From positions 1 through 64,000 of the forward strand of contig DHOU01000021.1 in the NCBI GenBank assembly GCA_002409745.1: a stretch of 64,000 nucleotides of DNA, written 5' to 3'. Of the stretch, positions 43,769-52,257 are shown one piece after another. A program made the translations under genes and the position numbers. A model generated the notes under the pieces. That model was not told the origin of the DNA. It searched no databases and saw only the letters and a program-made list of their open reading frames with translations. The DNA is from Bacteroidales bacterium UBA5382 (GTDB lineage: Bacteria; Bacteroidota; Bacteroidia; Bacteroidales; Dysgonomonadaceae). The stretch's first letter is position 1. Each line of letters opens with the position of its first letter.

Positions 43769-44497
43769 TTATATTTTATGATAGACTTCTTCAAACGGAA
43801 CTCTGAACCGTTCGCCCCAAATGCCTTCGTTGCCTTTTCGTATTCCGCAGGAAATAACCATATTGATCCCTGCTCCGCGAGGTAAGCGAAGGAGTTTTTT
43901 CACCCGTTTACTGTCGAACCCTTCCAAGGGACAGGTATCATAACCTTCATCGGCCATGGCTATCATGAATGTTTGAGCCGCAAGTCCGCAGGTCTTTTGA
44001 ACCACGGCACGCATATCGCTTTCGGAAACCTGACGCACCATCGGGCGAAAAAGGCCGACAATACCGGTCAATAATTTCCTGAAAAGTCCCAGAATGCCGA
44101 AAAACCGCGCATACAGAAACGGCATCAATGTTCCATAATACAGTTCCCGGTCTTTTATCCGTTTTTCCTGACGCTCCTTGGGACTGTTTCGTCGAATGTT
44201 TCCCCTTTCAAAATCAATAATAGATTTCGCCCGTTTTTTATAGAGATCCTGGCGGGTTACAAAAACGACTAACTCCGGTGCGGTCGACACGGCTTTTTGG
44301 TCAAGACAGGCTACCGCCATCTTTTCGATAAGCGCAGGTGTGGTGATGTGATAAAACTCCCATAATTGCATGTTCGAACTATTCGGCGCTAAGGTCGCCA
44401 ATTCGATGCAATGCCTCACTTTGTCCGTATCGATGTCTTTTTCTCTATCGTAAACCCGTACCGAGCGACGGTAATTCAATACTTCTTCTAAATTCAT
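43769..44497 (-). CDS. Nitroreductase-family protein
   Basis: This FMN-dependent oxidoreductase fold spans 242 residues. The N-terminus EVLNYRRSVRVYDREKDID and TLAPNSSNMQLWEFY near residue 36 are the FMN-binding signatures. CGLAAQTFMIAMADEGYDTC near residue 165 and GFDSKRVKKLLRLPRGAGIN close the fold. The substrate is unknown; such enzymes reduce nitroaromatics, quinones or flavins. Its position between remnants of a regulator and a damaged oxidoreductase suggests it survives from a larger redox-stress cluster. Confidence 0.9.
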   Translation of the reverse strand: MNLEEVLNYRRSVRVYDREKDIDTDKVRHCIELATLAPNSSNMQLWEFYHITTPALIEKMAVACLDQKAVSTAPELVVFVTRQDLYKKRAKSIIDFERGNIRRNSPKERQEKRIKDRELYYGTLMPFLYARFFGILGLFRKLLTGIVGLFRPMVRQVSESDMRAVVQKTCGLAAQTFMIAMADEGYDTCPLEGFDSKRVKKLLRLPRGAGINMVISCGIRKGNEGIWGERFRVPFEEVYHKI

Positions 44498-44553
44498 ATT
44501 CTACAAATTATCGTATTCTTTTTAAGCAGTCTTTCAGCCTGCGAATATAAGCA

Positions 44554-45224
44554 TTAATATTTTCCGACTTGCATTTCTTCCTCCTCGAAAATCGTTTTCA
44601 GCCTTTCGCTCCATTTTTGCAAGAGTACCTTTCTTTCCGCATCCGTTAGGTGGGCAACTTCATAGTTCAACTGCGGTTGCAGGACGGAAAATCCGACATA
44701 TTCCAAAATTCCGCGATGTATGGGCTTTAGTATCCCGTTAATATCTCCGTAATCCCCGTCTTTCGCATAATAACTTTCGGAACTGCCTGTGGTGAGGGAC
44801 AGCAGCGCTTTTTTGCCTTTGAATTTTCCGCTTACATAGGGAATGCGGCCTGCGCCGTAAATTTTTCCCGCTGCCAACGCACGGTCGGTCCAACCTTTCA
44901 GGATAGCCGGGACGGAAACCACCACAATGGGAATTGCCAGATGAGCAGGTCGCACCATTCCAGTTTTTCCTGTTCGGTGTGAATGTCCGCTGCAAAACCG
45001 TCATGCTCCGTAGCATATATTTCCTCCATTCCTAACTTCAGGAATGAGTGGTCTTTGACGGTCGTAAAATTACTTCGGTCCGAAACGGGGTTGAAATTCA
45101 TCTGGTATAAATCGGACGTTTTTACTTCGTGCCCTTGTTCTTGCAAGGTTTCAACTGCGGTGCGATACAATGCGCCATTAAAACTTTTCGGCTCCGGATG
45201 AGCGAATACAATTAATATTTTCAT
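44554..45224 (-). pseudogene. NAD(P)H oxidoreductase (flavodoxin fold) with a single-base frameshift
   Basis: The first frame (ATG 45224) reads KILIVFAHPEPKSFNGALYR to LLIWQFPLWWF; the next frame takes over with SVPAILKGWTDRALAAGKIY to the stop at 44554. Together they give a complete modulator-of-drug-activity/NQO-like enzyme of about 222 residues. The change lies near 44920, in TGGTGGTTTCCGTCC, where one extra T would restore the frame. This could be a true mutation or a sequencing error in a short T run. If real, the protein is cut inside the FMN-binding fold. Confidence 0.8.
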
Positions 45225-45346
45225 ATTTTATTTCTGTTAGTCCGGCAAAGATATACCTAAAATATTGTATAAACCGGTATTTACCGGATATCTTTCGGTA
45301 TCTTTTGGGGTGGCCATACCATGCCGTTCTTCTTTTTTCAATAGAG

Positions 45347-46657
45347 TTACATTTCCTTCAGGGATAAGCCTCTTAATTCCACGTCATATTTTGCCAATTC
45401 TTTTTTTATTGAATCGGCCTTTGCTTGGAGTAGGGTCATGTCAATCTTTTTGGAATTCCGTTTTATCCCGGCAACGATAGCCGTTTTGTCCAAATCATTC
45501 AGAGCGATCAGGTCAATTTCATTTTCTCCTTTCCTATCCCAATAGTTGCCGATGGCGGTTATTCTTTCTTCTTCCGCCATCTTCGCCCGGAAATATTTTT
45601 CCAGAACCGAACCGCTATACTGCTCATAGCTTTTATCGATGGACTCACGGAGCAATTCGTATTTTCCCATTTCGATTAATGACTGGTTCGGGAAAATAAA
45701 CCGGAACCAGAAACGAAGGTAATGATCATTCAGGCTCCAGCGGTTTTTCCGGCTTTCCGGTTTTGAAAACATCGGTTTGTTTTTCGTAATAAGGGAGTAT
45801 CCCTTCTCTAAATTGACCAGATAAGCCCCTGTATTTTTCCCTATAATGGAATCTATTTCACTTTGGGTCGTTTTTCCGGAAGCGATTAACTGCAGGATGG
45901 AAAAATAGATCCCATATTCTTTCCCAAACTCGGAGATGAGCAATTCTTTCCCTTCTGCAATAAAAGGGGAATCGGGGCGTGTCGCCATATTCAGCATTTT
46001 ATCCTTTGTAACGGCCCCCGCTTCCATCAGAAAATTGATATATTTGGGAATTCCACCTGTCAGCATATAGAGGCATAGAAGATCTTCCGAAGTATATTTA
46101 GGATTATAATCGTTCAAGATTTCCTTTATTACGCTGACAGCGAAAGGTTGCAGCGTTATTTTTGAGGTGAGACGGCCGAAGAGCGGTTCTTTCCTGTTCT
46201 CAAAAATCTTCATCATCATCGAATAGATGGAGCCGGAAGCGATAAAGTTGATTTTGACCTTGTCTTTATACTGATCCCAAAGATTCTGAAGATCACTGAA
46301 TATAGAGGAATTCACATTGTCAAATTCCTGAAATTCATCGATAATAAGTGTATAATGTTCTTGCGTAGCAAAAATCAGGAACTGCTCAAAAAGGTCTTTC
46401 AAGCGGGTAATCGTACCAAAGATTTGTATCCCTAAAGCATCTGCCGCATCTTTTTGGAACTGCTCGCAAAGGAGCGATTCACTTTTACGGGACACAAACA
46501 GATACAGATATTTCTGTCCTTTTACGGATTCCAGCAAAAGGGCCGTCTTACCGACACGGCGACGTCCAACCATGACGGTAAAGCAAGCGCTTTTTTTCGA
46601 TTGCTCCGATGTGCGGGCTAATATTTCCAATTCTTTTATCCTGTTGTAAAATTTCAT
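45347..46657 (-). CDS. AAA-type ATPase with DUF234 C-terminal domain
   Basis: The 436-residue cytoplasmic protein begins KFYNRIKELEILARTSEQSK and has Walker A VMVGRRRVGKTALLLESV near residue 28. Walker B is YTLIIDEFQEFDNV near residue 118, and a winged-helix region follows near residue 250. The C-terminal DUF234 domain resembles a PD-(D/E)xK nuclease fold (GENEIDLIALND). The place where the second acidic catalytic residue is expected reads VAGIKRN, so the glutamate may be replaced by glycine. Proteins of this type are scattered through Bacteroidales as lone accessory genes; the function is unknown. Confidence 0.85.
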   Translation of the reverse strand: MKFYNRIKELEILARTSEQSKKSACFTVMVGRRRVGKTALLLESVKGQKYLYLFVSRKSESLLCEQFQKDAADALGIQIFGTITRLKDLFEQFLIFATQEHYTLIIDEFQEFDNVNSSIFSDLQNLWDQYKDKVKINFIASGSIYSMMMKIFENRKEPLFGRLTSKITLQPFAVSVIKEILNDYNPKYTSEDLLCLYMLTGGIPKYINFLMEAGAVTKDKMLNMATRPDSPFIAEGKELLISEFGKEYGIYFSILQLIASGKTTQSEIDSIIGKNTGAYLVNLEKGYSLITKNKPMFSKPESRKNRWSLNDHYLRFWFRFIFPNQSLIEMGKYELLRESIDKSYEQYSGSVLEKYFRAKMAEEERITAIGNYWDRKGENEIDLIALNDLDKTAIVAGIKRNSKKIDMTLLQAKADSIKKELAKYDVELRGLSLKEM

Positions 46658-46791
46658 ATCTATATTCTTATAGATGAATTACAAAAATAATACAGATTAC
46701 TCAAATTGCTATTATTTTTCCCGGGTTATTTTAATGGCCATTAAAATAACTTCCGTTAAATAAGATGCGGGATAATCCATTTGTCCCTTTG

Positions 46792-47217
46792 TCATTCCTG
46801 TCCCTTTGTCATTTCTTTATGCCGGCGCATACTGTCCATATCTTGCCGGTAGTCGTGGAGGTCATAAAGCCATTCGTCACTGTTTATTGTGATGGATGGT
46901 TTCACCTTTGGCGGGTAATCGCGATAAATGGAGTTGAGCCCCAGCCCCAGCAGCCCGATCAAGGCCATACCTATAATAAACCAACGGAAATAACGGCGGG
47001 CTCTTCGCCGGATGTTATACGGGTCGGAAGGATCGTAAAGCGGATTGGGGACGTCTTTGCCGCACGACAGGCAAATGAGTTTCTTATGATACTGCATCTC
47101 GAGCGTGTAGTCTACTTCGGCTCCGCAGTGAGGGCAGTGCATCCGGTAGATACGGGTGTGGGGAAACAGCGGTTCAACGGAGTGTTTCCGGTTCGGTTTG
47201 TCGGCATGCTTTTTCAT
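46792..47217 (-). CDS. Zinc-ribbon membrane protein of unknown function
   Basis: The 141-residue product has a zinc-ribbon-like pair of CxxC motifs, MHCPHCGAEV near residue 27 and ICLSCGKDVPN near residue 48. One hydrophobic helix follows at about residues 78-97 (FRWFIIGMALIGLLGLGLN), and then a charged tail. It is probably anchored in the inner membrane with the zinc site in the cytoplasm. I do not recognise a family. The candidate structured RNA at 47317-47508 lies directly upstream on the same strand and could be its leader. Confidence 0.65.
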   Translation of the reverse strand: MKKHADKPNRKHSVEPLFPHTRIYRMHCPHCGAEVDYTLEMQYHKKLICLSCGKDVPNPLYDPSDPYNIRRRARRYFRWFIIGMALIGLLGLGLNSIYRDYPPKVKPSITINSDEWLYDLHDYRQDMDSMRRHKEMTKGQE

Positions 47218-47316
47218 CGTTATTCATACATAAAACAATCGATTAGGTTGTTACCTCGCCGTTCCCCAAGTCCGGTATGAGTGAAAAAAAGAGGCGCAGG
47301 AACTGTTAGCATTTAC

Positions 47317-47436
47317 TGTGTGCAAGGCTCTCACAAAGCCCCAGTCTCCGTAAAGCAACAGCCCCACGCCAAAAAGGCGCGGAGCGTTACTGCTATTACC
47401 TGAAACTGTAGCTAAATTTGTGAGATTCTGCACACA
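47317..47436 (-). ncRNA. Candidate structured RNA: 120-nt imperfect hairpin
   Basis: The two ends (TGTGTGCAAGGCTCTCACAAA at 47317-47337, the opposite arm at 47417-47436) pair almost completely. Inside, CAGTCTCC-GTAA (47342-47353) pairs with TTACCTGAAACTG (47396-47408), AGCA pairs with TGCT, and GCCCCACGCC (47361-47370) pairs with GGCGCGGAGC (47376-47385) around AAAAA. The result is one long rod with small internal loops, reminiscent of 6S RNA in shape only. A good reverse-strand promoter (TACCTTTG, 47508-47501) lies upstream and a run of seven T residues lies about 30 bases downstream. A 63-residue frame through it is not credible as a protein. Confidence 0.55.
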
Positions 47437-47473
47437 GGACAATAACTAAAACGCTTCTCGTTTTATATTTCTA

Positions 47474-47508
47474 CGGATTACGCTGCAGCGTAATCCGCGA
47501 CAAAGGTA
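47474..47508 (-). promoter_or_regulatory. Reverse-strand promoter followed by a 24-bp perfect palindrome
   Basis: TACCTTTG at 47508-47501 matches TAnnTTTG. The predicted transcript begins within a perfect palindrome: CGGATTACGCTG (47474-47485) followed directly by its exact complement (47486-47497). As DNA it could be an operator; as RNA it would place a tight hairpin at the 5' end. It also lies 75 bases upstream of dnaG, which reads the other way. Confidence 0.55.
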
Positions 47509-47572
47509 TCGTTTTTTTTATATATGAAACAACTTTTTTCGCGGATTATTCACTATATTCGTGCTTCGAAAA

Positions 47573-49600
47573 ATGATCGACCAAATAACCATACAAAAGA
47601 TTCAGGATGCCGCGCAGATTGTCGACGTGGTGTCCGATTTCGTTACGCTGCGCAAGCGGGGTGTGAACTATGTGGGGCTGTGCCCTTTCCATGAAGACCG
47701 GAATCCCTCGTTTTACGTGTCTCCTTCCAAAAATATCTGCAAATGTTTCGTGTGCGGCACGGGAGGCACGCCGGTCAATTTCGTTATGAAGCACGAGCAG
47801 CTTTCGTATTACGAAGCGCTGAAATATCTGGCGAAAAAATACCACATCGAGGTGGTGGAAAAAGAGTTTACGGAGGAGGAAAAGCTGGCGCAGAGCGCAC
47901 GCGAAAGCATGTTTATCCTCAATGAATATGCCCGAGACTATTTTGTGAAAATATTGTTCGAACATCCCGAGGGGCGGAGCATCGGACTGAGTTATTTCCG
48001 TGAACGCGGTTTCCGGGACGACATCATCCATAAATTCCAACTGGGTTACAGCCTCGAACAGCGCGATGCGTTGTCGCAGGAAGCCCAAAAAGCCGGTTAT
48101 CAAAAAGATTTTTTGCTGAAAACCGGCTTGTCGACGGGCGGGGAAAACGGCGGCGCCCTCTTCGACCGTTTTCGCGGGCGGGTCATCTTCCCCGTGCATA
48201 CCCTCTCGGGTAAGGTGGTGGCTTTCGGGGGGCGTATCCTGAAGAAAGTGCCCAACACGGGCAAGTATGTCAATTCGCCCGAAAGCGAAATTTACTCGAA
48301 GAGCAACGAGCTGTACGGTATTTATTTTGCCAAGAGCGCCATTATGAAAGCCGATAAGTGCTTTTTGGTAGAAGGCTATACCGATGTCATTTCGATGCAT
48401 CAGGCGGGGCTCGAAAACGTGGTGGCTTCGTCGGGAACGGCTCTCACCCACGGGCAGATACGCAAGATACGGCGTTTTTCGGAAAATATTACCGTGCTTT
48501 ACGACGGCGACACGGCGGGGATAAAGGCTGCGATGCGGGGTATCGACCTGCTGCTGGAAGAGGGAATGAACGTGAAGGTGGTGTTGCTGCCCGAGGGCGA
48601 AGATCCCGATTCGTTCGCCAAAAAGCAGAACGCCGACGATTTCAATCGCTATATCGCTTCGCACGAAACCGATTTTATCCGCTTCAAAACGCAGTTGTTG
48701 CTTGCAGAAGCCGGTGACGACCCCATTAAACGGGCGGGCCTTATCACGAACATTGTCGAAAGCATCGCCCTTATTCCCGATGCCATCACGCGTTCGGTAT
48801 ATATTCAGGATTGTTCGCAGTTGATGGAGTTGCGTGAAAACGTGTTGATAGCGGAAGTCAATAAAGTCCGCCTTCGCAATTATAGTCGGAAGAAGGAACA
48901 AGGTGCGTCGGCGCCGGGTGCTGTTCGTGACGAAGCGCGGGCGGCGATCGAGATAAAGGCCGAGTCGTTTGCCAAGACTACCGCTAAAAATCCGTATGAC
49001 CGGTTTGAATACGAGATTCTTCGTTATGTGGTTCGTTATGGCGAACTGCCGGTGTACCGTAAATACGAGAAGCGGAAACGGAAAGAAGGGCGGCATGTTC
49101 TCGAAGAGGACGTGTTGGTGGAAGAAGGGCCGTTGGTCACGGAGTTTGTGCGGTACGACTTGGAGCGCGATCATATTCCGTTTTCGAATGAGTTGTACCG
49201 GCGGATGTTCGAAGAGGCGGTCGAAGGATTGGAGGACGAACATTTCGTTCCGGGACGGTATTTTTTGTCGCACCCCGATCCGGCGGTCAATAAGTTGGCT
49301 TCCGACCTGATGAGCGACCGGTATCAGTTGAGTAAGATCCATGCCAAGTCGATCGGGGAGGAAATTGATGCGAAAGATTCGCGGTTGTTGGAAGAAAACT
49401 CCCTCAATTTTCTCGTTCCCCGCGCGACGACCGAACTGAAAAATGCGTATATTCTCGAAAAAATAAAAAAGATTCAGGACGAAATGAAAACGGCGTCCCC
49501 CGACGATGCCCTCGTTTTGATTGCCGAGTTGAAGCAAATGCAGGAAATTAAGAAGATCCTGTCCAAAGAATTGGGCGAACGGATTATTTTGAAGTTCTAA
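47573..49600 (+). CDS. dnaG: DNA primase
   Basis: DnaG makes RNA primers at the replication fork. The 675-residue protein has the N-terminal zinc-binding domain (GLCPFHEDRNPSFYVS and CKCFVCGTGGTPVNF). The TOPRIM catalytic core follows, with FLVEGYTDVISMHQAG near residue 262 and VLYDGDTAGIKAAMRG near residue 307. A C-terminal helical domain that binds the DnaB helicase completes it. ATG 47573 gives the family start IDQITIQKIQDAAQIVDVVS; a GTG at 47561 is less likely. A close promoter match TATATTCG lies at 47553-47560. Confidence 0.96.
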   Translation: MIDQITIQKIQDAAQIVDVVSDFVTLRKRGVNYVGLCPFHEDRNPSFYVSPSKNICKCFVCGTGGTPVNFVMKHEQLSYYEALKYLAKKYHIEVVEKEFTEEEKLAQSARESMFILNEYARDYFVKILFEHPEGRSIGLSYFRERGFRDDIIHKFQLGYSLEQRDALSQEAQKAGYQKDFLLKTGLSTGGENGGALFDRFRGRVIFPVHTLSGKVVAFGGRILKKVPNTGKYVNSPESEIYSKSNELYGIYFAKSAIMKADKCFLVEGYTDVISMHQAGLENVVASSGTALTHGQIRKIRRFSENITVLYDGDTAGIKAAMRGIDLLLEEGMNVKVVLLPEGEDPDSFAKKQNADDFNRYIASHETDFIRFKTQLLLAEAGDDPIKRAGLITNIVESIALIPDAITRSVYIQDCSQLMELRENVLIAEVNKVRLRNYSRKKEQGASAPGAVRDEARAAIEIKAESFAKTTAKNPYDRFEYEILRYVVRYGELPVYRKYEKRKRKEGRHVLEEDVLVEEGPLVTEFVRYDLERDHIPFSNELYRRMFEEAVEGLEDEHFVPGRYFLSHPDPAVNKLASDLMSDRYQLSKIHAKSIGEEIDAKDSRLLEENSLNFLVPRATTELKNAYILEKIKKIQDEMKTASPDDALVLIAELKQMQEIKKILSKELGERIILKF

Positions 49601-49710
49601 AGCCGTGTTAACCGGTTGATTTATCTTTTTTGCCCGTGGATTGATCCTTTTAAGCAGATCTTTTTTCGTCTTGCGACGATCTTTTATCATTTAGAAAAGA
49701 TAAGGTATCG

Positions 49711-49955
49711 TTTCTTACAGTCATTATATCATTTTATATTGATGTTGGATAATCTTTTGCAGAGGATTCCTCATTTCTTGCTGTCGATTGATCATTTCCT
49801 ACCGTTTATTTGCCGTTTCCTACCGTTGCCCTGCCGTTTCCTACTATTCATCGGGCATATCCTACCGTTGATTTATGTCATTTTACTATTCAGCGAGTAT
49901 TTTTTGCCATTGTTTCGACCTTCCTCGCAATTTCCGTCTTCTTCCGTCCTTTCCG
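49711..49955. repeat. Second 21-bp-phased TTTCC field
   Basis: Starting at 49711, TTTC-type cores fall on a strict 21-base register: 49711 (TTTCTTACA), 49774 (TTTCTTG), 49795, 49816 and 49837 (all TTTCCTACCG-like), 49858 (TATCCTACC), 49921 and 49942 (TTCC). Weaker matches sit at the intermediate positions. Units at 49795-49857 are the most alike. The field fills most of the 400-base gap between dnaG and the ABC transporter and ends about 20 bases before the promoter TATCTTTG (49971-49978). The forward strand translates to a false heptad-like peptide (RFLPLPC, HILPLIY); I do not call it a gene. Confidence 0.8.
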
Positions 49956-49970
49956 TTCCATAAAAATAGC

Positions 49971-49978
49971 TATCTTTG
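49971..49978 (+). promoter_or_regulatory. -7 promoter element of the ABC-2 exporter operon
   Basis: TATCTTTG exactly matches TAnnTTTG and lies 24 bases before the ATG of the ATPase gene, directly downstream of the phased repeat field. Confidence 0.65.
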
Positions 49979-50002
49979 AGCCTTTAAAACGAACTGCAAC
50001 AC

Positions 50003-50905
50003 ATGTATTTAAAAACCAACAACGTCGTAAAGCAATATGCCAATCATTTGGCGCTGAACAAAGTCAGTATCGAAGTGCCCAAAGGCACCATCTTCGGGTT
50101 GCTGGGCCCCAACGGGGCGGGGAAAACAACCCTTATCCGCATCATTACCCGCATTACCGCCCCCGACAGCGGTGAAGTATGGATTGACGGCCGGCCGGCT
50201 TCCGACACGAACGTAACCGATATCGGTTATCTTCCCGAAGAGCGCGGATTGTACAAAAAAATGAAAGTCGGCGAACAGGCTATGTATCTGGCGCAGTTGC
50301 GCGGCCTTTCGCGTCAGGACGCCCACCGCCAACTCATGATCTGGTTTAAACGCTTCGATATCATGGATTGGTACAACCGCAAGGTGGAGGAGCTTTCGAA
50401 GGGGATGCAGCAGAAGGTGCAGTTCATCTCCACCGTCATCCACAATCCCGGACTGCTGATTCTCGATGAACCCTTCAGCGGCTTCGACCCCGTCAACGCC
50501 GACATCATTAAAAACGAGGTGTTGCGCCTGCGGGAACAGGGAAAGACCATCATCCTTTCCACCCACAACATGGAGTCGGTCGAAACGCTTTGCGATAACA
50601 TCGCCCTCATCAACAAAGCGCAGGTGGTGCTGCAAGGCAACGTATTCGATATCCGCAAGCAGCATGTTACCAATACGTTTCATTTCCGCTTGCGCGCCGA
50701 ATCCTTTCATTTCGAACATCCCGCGTGCACCCTTTTGTCGTGCGAACCGTATCATGAATTTATCGATGTGCGTATCCGCAAACAGCCCGAAATGGAAACC
50801 AAAGAACTGGTCAAGCTCATCTTCGACCGCTACGACGTGGTGATGTATGATGAGGTGCTGCCCTCGATGAACGATATCTTTATTCAAACCGTAACAAACA
50901 ATTGA
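50003..50905 (+). CDS. ABC transporter ATP-binding protein (NatA-like)
   Basis: The 300-residue ATPase powers the permease encoded next. Walker A is LGPNGAGKTTLIRIITR near residue 36, the signature motif is ELSKGMQQKVQFIS near residue 131, and Walker B is PGLLILDEPFSGFDPVNAD. The switch histidine is in LSTHNMESVETLC. A 70-residue C-terminal extension is typical of NatA/ABC-2 exporters of Bacteroidetes. The stop is three bases before the permease start. Substrate unknown (sodium, drugs or lipids in other members). Confidence 0.94.
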   Translation: MYLKTNNVVKQYANHLALNKVSIEVPKGTIFGLLGPNGAGKTTLIRIITRITAPDSGEVWIDGRPASDTNVTDIGYLPEERGLYKKMKVGEQAMYLAQLRGLSRQDAHRQLMIWFKRFDIMDWYNRKVEELSKGMQQKVQFISTVIHNPGLLILDEPFSGFDPVNADIIKNEVLRLREQGKTIILSTHNMESVETLCDNIALINKAQVVLQGNVFDIRKQHVTNTFHFRLRAESFHFEHPACTLLSCEPYHEFIDVRIRKQPEMETKELVKLIFDRYDVVMYDEVLPSMNDIFIQTVTNN

Positions 50906-50908
50906 CCG

Positions 50909-52216
50909 ATGAACAAATTAGGCTTAGTCATACAAAGAGAATATATTACCCGCGTCCGCAAAAAATCGTTTATCATTCTCACCCTGCTTATGCCGGTGCT
51001 GATGGTGCTGCTCACCTTGATGCCCCTATGGCTCGCCACACTCAACGACGGCGGCGAAAAGCGTATCGTGGTCATTGATAATACCGGTCTGTATGCGCCG
51101 CTGTTGAAATCGACCGATACCTATATCTTCCAGTCGGCCGGCGAGTCGGAAAAGGCCGGTTATCAGTCGAAACTGGGCAAAGAGGTGTATGCCGTCCTGC
51201 ATATTACGCGCGATTTGAATAAGTATCCGCAAGCCGCCACCATCTTGTCAGAGAAACAAATCCCGCAGGATTTGCAATCGATGATTAAACGCACGCTCAG
51301 CGAAAAAGTGACTCAACAAAAGCTCGACGAGCTTTCCGCCTCGGGCAATGTCGATGGCGAAACGGTCGCGCAGGTGCGCAACATTGTGAAAGAAGGGTCC
51401 GACATTCCGTTAAAAACGATGAAGTGGGGGGGCGACGGCACGGTCTCCGAATCGTCGACCGACGTGGCGACGATCATCGGCATGGTCTTCACCATTCTTA
51501 TTTATATGTTTATTCTTATGTACGGCAACATGGTGATGCAGGCCGTGCTGGAAGAAAAGAAAAGCCGCGTGATAGAAGTGATGATTTCGTCGGTAAAGCC
51601 GGTTAACCTGTTGGTGGGTAAGATTATCGGCGTAGGATTGGTGGGTATTACCCAACTCGTTATTTGGGGAGTACTGGCCACCGCTTTGCTTGGCGGCGTA
51701 TCGCTATTTATCTCTTCGCCCGAACTTGCTTCCGCTTCGGCGATGGAGATGGACGGCATGGATATGCAGAAAATTCTCGATACCGTTTTGTCGATTAATT
51801 GGTTTGAGGTTATCCTCTTTTTCCTGCTCTTTTTTATCGGCGGATATGTGCTGTATGCTTCCATTTTCGGAATGTTCGCTTCGGCAGTCGATAGCGAAGA
51901 AGATACCTCGCAGTTCATGACCCCCGTGACTATTATCATCGTGTTCGCTTTCCTGGCCGGCTTCTACAGCGTCGGTAATCCCGACGGGCCGTTGGCTTTC
52001 TGGTGCTCGTTGATACCGTTCACTTCGCCCATTGTCATGATGGTGCGCATTCCGTTCGGTATTCCGTTGTGGGAAAAGTTGCTCTCGCTGGTTCTGTTAT
52101 ACGGTACGTTTATCCTCATATCCATTGTTGCGGCAAAAATCTATCGGGTGGGTATTCTGATGTACGGGAAGAAGCCGACTTTCGCTGAAATGATAAAATG
52201 GATGAGCTATAAGTGA
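50909..52216 (+). CDS. ABC-2-type exporter permease (NatB-like)
   Basis: This 435-residue inner-membrane protein has one N-terminal helix (FIILTLLMPVLMVLLTLMPL, about residues 21-40). A large extracytoplasmic domain extends to about residue 190, and five or six further helices follow. MQAVLEEKKSRVIEVMISSV near residue 210 is the conserved ABC-2 cytoplasmic coupling segment. It is co-transcribed with the ATPase upstream, and the pair should form a complete exporter dimer. The next gene (dapF) has its own promoter. Confidence 0.92.
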   Translation: MNKLGLVIQREYITRVRKKSFIILTLLMPVLMVLLTLMPLWLATLNDGGEKRIVVIDNTGLYAPLLKSTDTYIFQSAGESEKAGYQSKLGKEVYAVLHITRDLNKYPQAATILSEKQIPQDLQSMIKRTLSEKVTQQKLDELSASGNVDGETVAQVRNIVKEGSDIPLKTMKWGGDGTVSESSTDVATIIGMVFTILIYMFILMYGNMVMQAVLEEKKSRVIEVMISSVKPVNLLVGKIIGVGLVGITQLVIWGVLATALLGGVSLFISSPELASASAMEMDGMDMQKILDTVLSINWFEVILFFLLFFIGGYVLYASIFGMFASAVDSEEDTSQFMTPVTIIIVFAFLAGFYSVGNPDGPLAFWCSLIPFTSPIVMMVRIPFGIPLWEKLLSLVLLYGTFILISIVAAKIYRVGILMYGKKPTFAEMIKWMSYK

Positions 52217-52257
52217 ATTTTTTCAACTTTTTATAGCGGAAAACCGGTAAAAAGATG

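Noticed and set aside
40884..45224. Recent insertion of a mobile element explaining the broken genes
   Set aside because: No transposase, integrase, terminal inverted repeats or target duplications are visible; the damage is deletion, not insertion.
47317..47436. Confident assignment as 6S RNA, RNase P RNA or SRP RNA
   Set aside because: The rod shape fits 6S loosely, but I could not identify conserved sequence blocks of any of these classes, so the class is left open.
47251..47442. 63-residue hypothetical protein upstream of dnaG
   Set aside because: It runs through the long RNA hairpin, so the frame is better explained as a by-product of a structured RNA.
47546..49690. 714-residue frame on the strand opposite dnaG
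   Set aside because: A mirror of dnaG caused by its codon bias; the dnaG product has all primase motifs.
49616..49963. Hydrophobic 115-residue protein upstream of the ABC transporter
   Set aside because: It is the translation of the second 21-bp-phased field, with no start signal, and it runs up to the transporter promoter.
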